A stretch of 64,000 nucleotides of DNA. It comes from Irpex lacteus (Eukaryota > Basidiomycota > Agaricomycetes > Polyporales > Irpicaceae). The notes below the pieces were generated by a model. The model was not told where the DNA came from. It did not search any database and worked only from the letters and a program-made list of their open reading frames with translations. Each line of letters begins with the position of its first letter. Position 1 is the stretch's first letter. Positions 22,489-32,478 of the stretch are shown here, piece by piece. The stretch lies in the NCBI GenBank assembly GCA_001986395.2, contig MQVO02000003.1:248001-312000 (forward strand), written 5' to 3'. Position numbers and translations under genes: made by a program.

Positions 22489-25091
22489 GGGGTATTATGT
22501 GTACGTGTAATGGTAGGATGGAAGATGCGGTCCGGTGTTATCAGTGTACAAGTATTTTACTCACTATTCTCTGGTGAATAGGCTGTACTTCTAGCAATAG
22601 GTTCATTCCTAGTAATTCGGAGGTGAAAATGACTTAGGCTTCACTTAGAGCTTGCGATTTCGGGGTTTCGAGTGCTTAGTTCGGCCACCAGGTCGCTGTA
22701 AGTCATCCAGGAAGATGCCCTCCGGCATCGTCCTCCTGTTCATACTACTACCGAACCGACTCTACGGTAAGCGAAGTCAATTCGTGCCCTAATACATTCG
22801 CTAACTCTATTTTCTAAGTTCTTGTCTCTCCTATGCTAGGAAAAATCGATATGTGGCAGGCTAATTACCATGTTAGCTTCACTGTTGTCTCAGGAATCAA
22901 AGTCTACTCCGTGCCTCGGTCGTCATACCCCCCACAAGATCGCAGTTCGAAAACACATGTGCGAAACGCCCTTTCTCCGGCTTTGTAGAAAGGCAAACCA
23001 CTTTCCCGCTTCGACACCTCGGCCAGCTGTCATCGGCGGACGGAAATAGAGTACTGGTACGTAACACAGGCATTACATGAATAGCAGAATATTTCTTTTA
23101 AATCTCCTTTGTGTTATACTCATAAATTTTCATCTTATTCAAGATTCGGTCCGCTATTGGCTGAGTTGCGGAATTATGAAGTTTCACGCCCCGTTATTCA
23201 GCCTTGTCGGAGGACGAAATACTCTTCCCGCCTATGTGGCCCCTTGCCGGCATAGACGGGCTGCTATACAGTCGGGCCACAGATGAGTGAATACAAGTTC
23301 TTATCAGGTCCCTTGGCCGCCGATGCTCCCAAGTCTAGCACAGTGCTAATGGCTCCTCGGATACCCACGCGAAGAACCGTTTGACACTCATCGTGGTCCG
23401 CGATAGCCACATACCAGAGGCAAAAGCCTAACGGCGTTGACCCCTCGTGCAGGCTATTCAACACAAAACCACTGGTTGAGCCTCCAACTCCGAGTCGGTT
23501 TCACGATCCGATGCATGGTGCGAACAACAGAGAGATGACCCTTTCGGTTTCATGCAAGGCCTGAAAGTAGGTCGCTCTCCTGCTTGTGCCGTGGCTGTAT
23601 CATGACTCATGGGGAGGCACTGACCCGGATCTTCCCTACAGCCCCGGGCCCATAGAAGTTCAAGATATGCGATAGCTGCATATACAGATTCCTCTCCGCC
23701 TTACGGCAAGATTTCTGTCACTTGAACCTCGCGACAGGGGCTTGATGAGCCTGGAAGTGCGCTGGGTCATGGCCAGACATATACGCATACACGATCCCAT
23801 ACATTTTTGTGGATTTTATGCGTCGAGGTTGCCAAGGGCAGCTTTAGCGATGTGATGGAAAACGCCTCTGGATCTTCCTCGATGTACCTCCAGCCTAATG
23901 AGCCATCTTACGTGCCGTTAATCAGCTCTGTTTTCAGATTACGTTCAAAGATAGCAAGTCCAGCAGGCACGGGCTGTCTGTTGAGTCACATCGGGTTTCG
24001 GACCGTTGGCAAAGTGCTATCCTCATCGCTCAAACATTCGTTCCGCGTATGAAGCTTCGCAAAGTCAACACCGCTCGATCTATACGTGAAGACCGGTTAC
24101 GTGTTTTTCTGCGTCCCTGCTAGGCTTCCAAAAGCCTATACATACCTCGTGGTATCGGTGGGCCCGTTTACCCGCTGACCTTCAAGTTACCTGTTTACTA
24201 ACGTATGTTCATGTTTCGAAGGCAGAGCGAAGCTGTCAGTTTATAGTGCGATTTGGGAGATGTACACGCATTACCCCTGACAGTGTCTTTTGAGCAAGTG
24301 TATAATCTGATGCGTCTTGTGCACTGCAGGCAATTTACGTGCAACGGTACCGTCCGAGTCTTCCTTTCAACGCCGTTACGGAGATGAAGCTCAACTCGAC
24401 AGTGAAAATCATCCGCTCAATTATGCAGCCGCTTCGTATCCTCAGGCCTTCGCTACCTTCGACCCGACAGCCGGCCTCAGTAATCTCATGGCAAGAAGCG
24501 CCCTCGCTCGCCTGTGTTTCCACGGACCACTGATCGTGTCATCGCTGGAACACGGAGATGAGAGCAATCACATCCCCGCACACCCGCGTTCTGAAGTTGT
24601 TCGTTGGGTTCGGACCGAGAGAAGGCACATTTGTGAGCGACATACTACGATCATTTGAATGTATCAGTGACGGCGCTCCTTTACCCCGTTAATTGGTAGT
24701 AGCTACCGTAGAGCAGGTACGATGGCGAACTGCTCGTAGCCTTACGCTTGATCTTACGTACGGCCAACGCGAAGCTGACGGAAAGTTACTCAGTTCTCTA
24801 CTGAGTTCAAGTTGTTGTCATCATTCGGATGGTCCTCTGATTATACCACTCGGCCTGCGATGCACATGTTATTCGATTCGCGGGATTAGAAGAGTAGGCA
24901 CCGAGTTAGCTGGCTCTGTCCATGCGCCATCGAAAACCGAGCCGACGCTTTACGGAGGTAAAATTCACATCCAATCTGCGGGACCCTAGTACTTGATTAC
25001 CTTGTAATCCATGGGTTCTGCATTTTCCATCACTCGTACGGTCCGTTGCGGGCCATCTTCATCAAAAGCTACTCCCGTTTAGGCTCGTTAA
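22489..25091. other. 2.6-kb gene-free region next to the mobile element
   Basis: No ORF with recognisable features on either strand; the longest frames are about 110 codons and lack a family signature. I found no clear internal repeat by eye. It may be decayed sequence flanking the element. Confidence 0.4.
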
Positions 25092-25127
25092 CCAGCCTCT
25101 ATACTCGTACCTCATACTAGAGGCTGG
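25092..25127. repeat. perfect 10-bp inverted repeat (hairpin) at the left edge of the element
   Basis: ccagcctcta at 25092-25101 and tagaggctgg at 25118-25127 are exact reverse complements with a 16-bp spacer. It sits just outside, or forms the tip of, the element's left end. Confidence 0.6.
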
Positions 25128-25140
25128 GACTGGACGCACG

Positions 25141-25168
25141 GCGTTTGTGAGAAGTCCCCCGTGAGAAC
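25141..25168 (+). repeat. left terminal inverted repeat core
   Basis: Begins GCGTTTGTGAGAAGTCCCCC and continues GTGAGAAC. It matches the reverse complement of 31220-31247 at 27 of 28 positions; the single difference is A versus T at position 24. Confidence 0.88.
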
Positions 25169-25203
25169 GTCGGAGTCGAATTTGCCGAGCGGCTGAAAAT
25201 GCA

Positions 25204-25262
25204 GGGAGACGAGGCGCCCAAACGCGTCGCGCCTTCACTCATTAACGGACGCGTCGTCTCCC
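25204..25262. repeat. subterminal inverted repeat inside left end
   Basis: gggagacgaggcg at 25204-25216 pairs with cgcgtcgtctccc at 25250-25262 (12 of 13). It lies between the left TIR and the first gene and may act as a binding site or promoter element. Confidence 0.55.
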
Positions 25263-25318
25263 CGTCTCGCCCTTATACTATGGTCGTTTAGTGTATTATA
25301 ACACTTTATACTCTATTT

Positions 25319-28300
25319 ATGAACTCGCTCAACATCTCCCTACTCGATTCGGGCCCGGCGGACGCTGTCGAACAGCGCGATGAGGACGGTACTCACGACG
25401 TCGAGATGCGATTCGACTCGGAGACCGTCGAGAGGACGCAATCAGTCCCTGGACTTACGCATGGTATGTCAGTGAATTCTATACTGCGGAGCACACCAGA
25501 TAACGTCTTCATAGCTTTGCCTGCGCTTCTGCAGACTCCCGCGCGGCCTTTGCAGCCTCAATACCACCTTGGACCGGTGCATCAAGCGTATGGGGCTATG
25601 GCATACGCACCGCGAGCTCTTCTACCCCACACACCCAACTCACTCTCCTTTATTCCCCATCTTCCTGCCCCTACATTGCTTCCCTATCCCCTACACACAT
25701 CATCACTTCCAAGGCAGCCGCCCCCCTTCGAGCCCCCTCTTCAGGCTTCTCCCTCTCCGACATCTCGTTCGTCTCGCTCGGCGCGATTACAGTTGCAGCG
25801 AGACGCACCCGTACGTCCTGTAGGTTTGAACGCAGCGTCTGCAACCGACGGTGTCGCGCCTCTCGTTGCGGCAAGCTTCGCTTCGGGGCTCTTTGCAGGC
25901 ATCAAGCTCGATAAAGTCTCTCCGCATCGGCCGCACTTATGGTACCAGCACATCGACGACGAGGATCAAATCCTGGTTGTCCTACGCTGTATCGAAGCGT
26001 GCAACCTGAGCCTCGGCGAGTTTCTCTCTCTCCTCTTCGACCCCACCTTCAAAAAACACCCAAAGGTTTACCACCAAGTCGCCGCTTTCCTTCGCAAGCT
26101 AGGCAAAGATGACCCTTCCCCTGTTGACGTCGTTAGGCGCATCTACGAGCATCCTAAGAACATCAAACCCGACGATATCATGCCGTTCCACTCTCTGCCG
26201 CGGTATGCATGGCCGCCGCAGGATAGACGTCTCGCGCGGCCGTCCTATTTTGGAGCTCATGACCTGACGACACGCTCGGACATCCTCGACTTCGCTCTCC
26301 AACTCATTCTCAAACGGGTTGACTCTGAATCCGATGGTCTGCTCTCTCCCCAGCATGGCCTTATGTACCTCGGGGGAAGGCTCTCGTGGGAGGTCCTTTA
26401 CCAGTGGAACATGGAGTCGAGACAGGCCTTGTTCGCCCAGCACGCACCAGCACTCTTCGCCATCATGTCCACTGTCGCAGTGAACAAGAGGCTCCGCAAG
26501 AAACTCGATCAATCTGCGCTCCCGGTACCGAGCACCGGTGCCGATTCGGATTCGGATTCAGAGTCAGATACGGAGCTGTCGGAGGCCACAAGAGTGCCTC
26601 CCGAAGTGTTACGTGAGGCTGAAAAGAAGATACCAAAAACACCGCGGGACCCCTGGCTGGTGAGTTCAAAAGTATTAGATATGTTTATGTGTCCTTCAAC
26701 TAATGTACCTGTAGGGCGTCACTGTTGCAATCCTCATGCTCCTCGCCTTCCGCAACCGCCGTGCCATCATGTTCGGCCTCTTCATCGGTATTCTCCTCTT
26801 CACCTGCAACGCCCATCGTGACATCTTCCGTCTTCTGAATCGCATCGGACTTTGCGTCGCATACAGCACCTGTATCAAGTACTTGTCGCTTCTTGCTGAT
26901 AATCAAAGCACAGTTATCATTGCTTGGGCTTCGAGTTTCCAGGAAGGCACCTCCTACTTTCAGCTAGTCTACGACAATGTGAACAAACGTCGGCAAGTTT
27001 GGCAGAAGACCATCGCATCACGAGACGAGGTCCAGAACGGCACCGCGGCAACTATTATCAGGCTTGAGGATGTTCCACCTAACGCCATGGACATTGAGCT
27101 GTTGGAGAAGCACACCCGAGACCATCCTCGCACATCACTCACGTATACCGAGCTCCGACAGGACATCGATTGGAAGCACCTTGAGGGAGTTGGTGCTGGT
27201 ACTGTGCTTCGAGTTTGGCTCCAATGGATTCCTTCCCTGGCGCATCATCGTTCACGTGTGGAGCACCTCTTCAAGGAAGAACATCAGAAGCACCGTTTGC
27301 CGCTACGCAAAAGCGAGATACAGACATTACGGTGCTCGGGGATTGACGAGTCGACCACAGAAGGAGCGAACCGTGTTCTCAAGGACACTGTATTCGATCA
27401 GCTCCGTCTCAGTGTCACAGCTCTGGCCAAACGACTTCTCTTTGTCTGCGGAGATCAGCTCACCATCAATCACGTCCGGAAGTTGAAGACTTACTTCAGC
27501 AAAGCGAAAACACCTGTCGAGCGTCTCACTTGGGCACGACCTATCATACAACTCTGGCATATGAAGTGGGCTTGGCAGAAGGACATCGTCAAGCTGAACT
27601 GGTCGAACATCTCACAGCTGGGAACATATGGTCTGCGGGCTGATGCTATTCGCCTGGAGCGTCACAAGTACAATCCGGTGAAATGCGATTTCCACCAGAC
27701 CCATCATCTGCTCCGTGATACCTTTGAGACATTGGTTCTCGATGCGCTACGGTATGCTCAGACTTCTCTGTGATACCTCTCGGGACACTGATCTTGACTC
27801 TTATATACGCCTAGCCTTCTTTGCGAGGAAGAAACAAAAGTTGTACACCCGACAACAACTCACCTGCTATCTGGACTGGAGCAGTACTTCAGTGGGAATG
27901 GTCCCCTTGCAGACTGCTCCTTCGAGAAGCTCCACGACTTTGCACGTAGGGTCTATGACCGTCACTTGTGTGTTGCGGCTCATGAAGATGCATTGGGTCA
28001 TGCACCTCGTGATGAAACTTTATATGGACCTTCAGTTGATTTCGGTAAGCTTTTATGTCGATTCAAGATGTGTGATCTTCTGAAAGACAGCATAGAACGT
28101 CCAGTTTTGCCTGTTGCAGACGAGTCTACTCATGAGGATTCTGACGATCCAAGAACATGGCATGGTGATCGACTATTGGCCAACACCATCAACTTCATGC
28201 GGCAAACATTTTGGTATATTGAGTTCTGCGCAGCTGTATCAGAGGGGGATATAGGAAGGGTATTTGAGATTATCAAGGTCAGGTGTTGCTTCTCTCTACA

Positions 28301-28979
28301 TCATGCTGCCGCTGTTCTCACGTCGGATCACATGCAGGTGCTACGGTTCTCCTTCTGGGGTGCAGGTTCCACCAACTATGGTAATGAGCTCCTTGAGCTT
28401 GCATGCAACTTCATGAAGGAGTATCCACCTGCTCTCTGCATCGCACTTCTCAACAACTACCTAGTCAATCCATCTGGCCTACCGGGACATTGGCACGAGA
28501 TTGATCTGCTGCAAGAGCATTTCAATTTCTGGCTGAAACGGCTCTACCAGTCCAAGAGCATGTCATTCGAATCACGGTTCCTCAAGGAGGTTGTCGGTTT
28601 GAACCTCTGTGGCTTTAACAAGTTCCGTAACGAGTTTACTCGTATATTCGGACTTAAACAGCACAGTGGATTTCACCCGGACAAGAAACGCACAGATGAC
28701 GTGAACCGCCTGGGCGATTCCTACCGAGAACATAGTGTTCTCCGTTTTGCTCCTGGCCGAACTCAAGCCTATACAGTTCGCAACGAGTTTGAGGATGGAG
28801 TGGAGAAGTTGTATGAGGGCAAGCTTGCTGCGTTTTTACAGCGCACCTCGGAGCAAAGTCATGGCGAGAGTGTTGATGAAGACACTGATCGAACTGAAGA
28901 TCTACTTTCCACTCCAGCTAATCCTATCATTTCATCTGATGGCCTCTCTAGTTTATCTGACTTTGTTGATATATCTTAA
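25319..28979 (+). CDS. DUF6589-like protein of the mobile element (putative transposase)
   Basis: Five exons (25319-26659, 26715-27751, 27815-28044, 28087-28277, 28338-28979) give an uninterrupted 1146-residue protein. Residues 1-190 are Pro/Ser-rich and low-complexity; about 190-440 form a helical region ending in an acidic Ser/Asp run (SDSDSESDTELSE). The C-terminal two thirds match what I recall of basidiomycete DUF6589 proteins: LLFVCGDQLTINHVRKLK, ARPIIQLWHMKWAWQKDI, CDFHQTHHLLRDTF, and RFSFWGAGSTNYGNELLE. The Asp in GDQLT, with conserved His and Asp/Glu in the later blocks, could be an RNase-H-like catalytic set, but this is inference. Its place inside TIRs beside a helicase argues for a transposase. 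All exons are open, which suggests recent activity. Confidence 0.8.
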
Positions 28980-28996
28980 AATGTATGTGAATTTGG

Positions 28997-31038
28997 CTAG
29001 CTATTCTCTTTTTCTACACGTACACGTTTAGAGTTACCGGCCTTTGAACTGCGCTCGTCCGTACTGCGTTTTTCAGGAACTACCATGTTCACTACTTGAC
29101 GCTTTTGAAAGACAAGACGTAAACGCGAAGATGAGACAGCACTCGCCTTGTCACCATCAACCAGCGGAGTGTCCACGTCAGGGAGAACAACTGGCTCGTC
29201 AAGTGAAACAGCTGGCTCGTCAAGTTGAACAGCCTCCGTCTGCCGTTCCGCAAAGATCTGGTCGAACCCAGTAGTCGCCTCATTGAGAAAAGCCAGTAAC
29301 GAATCTCCGTATAGCTCGGTGTATGCCCATGTTGGTGTCTGGATGACTCGTTGAAGCCGCTCAATGGTGGTACACACATGAGCCTTGTGTGCGATGCGGT
29401 CGATTATGGAAGAGGGTAAGAAGTCGCAGCTCAAGGAGTTGCGATCACGGCCACGGACCTTCGGCCACATCCGTCCTCGCCAAGCCCGCAGCATACGTCC
29501 AACAGTCTTGATCATGATAGCATCAAGGGCACGGTGTGTGCCGTCAGAGCGTGGAACGGGATCACGGACTGCTGAAGCGTCACCGTAGCGCTGCGCGTAA
29601 GCTACCAAGTGATGCGCAATAGCGGCAGCATCACGACTAGACTCCGGTTCGGGCTGGTGAATAGAGCAACAGGGTCCCGAAGGTGCAGTGTAAACTTCTT
29701 CGTTATGCTGCATGTCCACTTGACGAGGGCACAAAGACGGAGTGGGGTTGTGCCATTGACGGACAACTGGCGAAAGCTTCGCGCGACGAGCGGCATCATC
29801 CTGCGCTTGCTGGCCCTTGATCGCTTCCACCGGTAGCTCCCTTACCCATGACGGCACGAGGGAGTAGGCCTCCGCTGGCAGCCCGTCACGTCCGCCACGG
29901 CATAGGCGTTGTTTACCTGCTGAGAATGAGGGGAAGAGGCCGAAGACCACTACTCGTCGGATGCACGGAATGTCGAGGCCATATGTGCACGTTTCAGTAC
30001 ATACACCAATGCGAAGACGAGAGCCCTCGACCATGTCTTGCATGAAAAGTGACCGGTACTCCTGCGACATGAGAGAATTGTACGGCATGACAATCTCAGA
30101 CCGATGGGGAAACGACGTCGGGAAGAGAGCATCCAGATAAGCGATAACTCGACTTCCAAGCTCGATTGTGTTGCAGAAGACTAGGGTGCGAGGGATATCG
30201 GCGGGAGAACGAGCGTCCGGAGAGAGGAGGAAGGCGAGGTCATGGAATGTGTTGCCCGAGTACGGATGCTGCATGATGCGATTGATGTACTTGATGTGGG
30301 GTCGGTCACAAGGGTAGCGAACATTGACGAAATAACCCTGCTTAAGCCCGAGGGCTTTTGCAAGAGCTTTCGCTTCTGTTGGCGTTGCTGTCCCTGTAAA
30401 CAGACCCCACACCGCTTTGGACGGGAGACGATGTCGCATAAGCTTAACGCTAGCGTACGCAACACGCCATTCTCCGCTTTCCTCGTGTACGAGATGAGCC
30501 TCGTCCACGAAGAACCAGCGGAGAAGCTGATATGTCTTGGGATTATCGAGGAGCTTGCTTACATGTGCGCTTCGAAGCATCTGAGGGCTAACTGTTGCGA
30601 CACGAACGCCTTTCGCGGAGGCGAGTGCTTGCCACAAGTCGATGGGAGGGGTAGACAAAGACGCGCTACGCATTGTATCCTCATTGATGGCAGATGCAGT
30701 AATACCATAGGATGACATGACTCTAGCCTAATAGAGTCCGTCAGCACATACAACGTACCGGATGAACTAACACTCACCAGCTGCTCGCCCAACAATTTAG
30801 TCGGGACCACGACCAGTGCAATCCCTTCCTCTCCCCTTTCCTTCGCAGCCAAGAGCGGCGCCGCCATGAGCACGGACTTTCCAGACCCTGGGGGCGACAC
30901 GACGACGACCGACTTGCCCTTTGCAAGGTGGAGGCCATTCTCGAGCTGAAACGGTCGTGCTTCGACTCGACACTTCTCCAGTAGGATCCGTTTGAGCCAC
31001 AGCTCCGTGTTTTGAGTATGAGGGCGTCCAGACGTCAT
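28997..31038 (-). CDS. RecQ-like SF2 DNA helicase of the mobile element
   Basis: Two exons (31038-30778 and 30727-28997) encode 663 residues. SF2 motifs in order: I, VVSPPGSGKSVLMAAP (about 47-62); II, FFVDEAHLVHE; III, GLFTGTATPTEA; IV, PRTLVFCNTIELGSR; V, TETCTYGLDIPCIRRVV; VI, KQRLCRGGRDGLP, a variant of the QRxGRxGR pattern. Spacing fits the RecQ family, though no clear RecQ zinc or HRDC domain is seen. The C-terminus is a variable, acidic then basic tail ending VRVEKENS. The gene points toward the DUF6589-like gene. A role in unwinding or repairing element ends is inferred. Alternative: a captured telomere-linked-type RecQ helicase gene. Confidence 0.85.
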
Positions 31039-31116
31039 AGACTGAGTAAATGAACGTAGAATTATAATGTTGTAGGATTATACAAGCATAGCGTGAATAC
31101 GCAGCGTGAGGAGAAC

Positions 31117-31141
31117 GCGTTTGACGAGAGCGTTTGACGAG
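31117..31141 (+). repeat. two 12-bp direct repeats inside right end
   Basis: gcgtttgacgag occurs at 31117-31128 and 31130-31141. Its first seven bases equal the start of the TIR (GCGTTTG), but in opposite orientation to the right TIR. Such subterminal repeats often bind transposase. Confidence 0.6.
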
Positions 31142-31219
31142 CGACTCGACGACCACAGTATACAGATCGCGCACGTGGGCGCGATTGCCGCGTCGGTCCG
31201 CGAAATATTCACACTCAAT

Positions 31220-31247
31220 GTTCACACGGGGGACTTCTCACAAACGC
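31220..31247 (-). repeat. right terminal inverted repeat core
   Basis: Reverse complement of the left core with one mismatch in 28. Confidence 0.88.
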
Positions 31248-32478
31248 TTGCACTCCAGGTCCAGACTACTCCCGTTCCCCGCCACCCCCACACGCACCCG
31301 CTCATTTCTTTCAAATTTCGGAAGATCCAATGACGAGATTCCTTGTCAGGGTTCGCGATCTCGATTACTTAACTGACCACGTTCATTGGCAGATCTGCCA
31401 AACACGCAACTGCACATAAATGCCTAATTCAGGGTCATATACGTCTTTGTGTGGCCTAGTGTCCTATAGCAGGTTACGCAGACGGTCTGGACTTCGCTAT
31501 GGTCTACAGTGACTTACCTATTTGGTTCACCACAAACGACCAATGCTACCGAGGGGTTCTGTTCATTTCAGTGATCCCGACGGTAAGTACCCTTGATCTT
31601 CTTGCATGTGTACCTCGTTAGATGGTGAGTTGAGTGGTCCAGACTGCATTGACACCTACTGACATCAGTCCATGGTAAATGTTCCTCGTTTTGTCTCCGC
31701 CTCTCGCATGATATTTCGGGGCCGATATCCGACATCCGTGTGGTATCTTATGGTCGTTATTCTTACCACTTGGCCCCCTGCATGAACGTCGACTTGGTTT
31801 TACCAGCAACTGGGTCGGAAAATGGGGAGGAAAAGAATATACCTCAACCAATTGCGTTTTCGCTAGACAGGCTTACCCATCATCAGGATATCCTGATCCT
31901 TGCCTCAAATGGCATACAGTACATACTAAACAAAACACTGCTACCCACCTGTCACATTGATCCTGTGGGTGCATGGCATACGGCAGTTAAATGTACGTAC
32001 TTAACTCCGTGTTTTTGAAATACCATCCACCAGTAGAAATGATCAGCCGTTGGCAGCTTACAAGTCATTGCGAATACGGAAGGAGCTCAGGTATGTCGGG
32101 GCTCCGGTTAGGCCCTGTGTACGGCGGATCGCAAAGAACGCCAACGCCATGAGGATGCTAAAGTATGTGTGTGAAGATCTTCCTCGATCTTAGTCTTGTG
32201 TTGATGACGCATGATATGCAATATCCACGGTGGCCTGGCAGTACGTACAGAAGCATTCATCCCGACTGATGACATAGTATTCTATCTGCTGCTCAGACAG
32301 TTATGAGTAACATTCGTAAAGATATGAACCGTTTTGATACTTTCTAACCGTATAATACAGTGAATGTTAATTAAACGCCTAGTAAGACACCAAGAAGCAC
32401 TTGGACTTGTCGACGTTGGCCATAACACCGGTCCAACGTGTAGTATAGCCTGAGGATGGAGGTAGAGATCATTGAAGA
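31248..32478. other. 1.2-kb region right of the element with a possible gene fragment
   Basis: A plus frame at 31740-32018 reads FSLDRLTHHQDILILASNG and runs into a good donor (gtacgtac), and further gtaagt and cag signals occur between 31427 and 31800, so an intron-containing gene or gene remnant on the plus strand is possible. I recognise no domain and could not join exons convincingly. Confidence 0.3.

Larger units (their letters stand above)
25141..31247. mobile_element. two-gene TIR DNA element (DUF6589-like protein plus RecQ-like helicase)
   Basis: The limits given are the outer edges of the conserved terminal inverted repeat core; weaker similarity (ctgg, then tgga) continues about 20 bp outward on both sides, so the true ends may be near 25123 and 31265. 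Inside are two convergent, intact, intron-containing genes. Coding sequence starts 150 bp from the left core and 181 bp from the right core, and the stop codons are 17 bp apart, so the element is very compact. A further match, tatact-(a/g)-tggtcgt, occurs in inverted orientation inside both ends (about 25274 and 31155), possibly promoter or binding sequence. No convincing target-site duplication was found by eye. Confidence 0.75.

Noticed and set aside
25141..31247. interpretation as a Helitron or Crypton
   Set aside because: Helitrons lack TIRs and carry Rep-Pif1; Cryptons carry a tyrosine recombinase. Here there are clear TIRs and neither protein.
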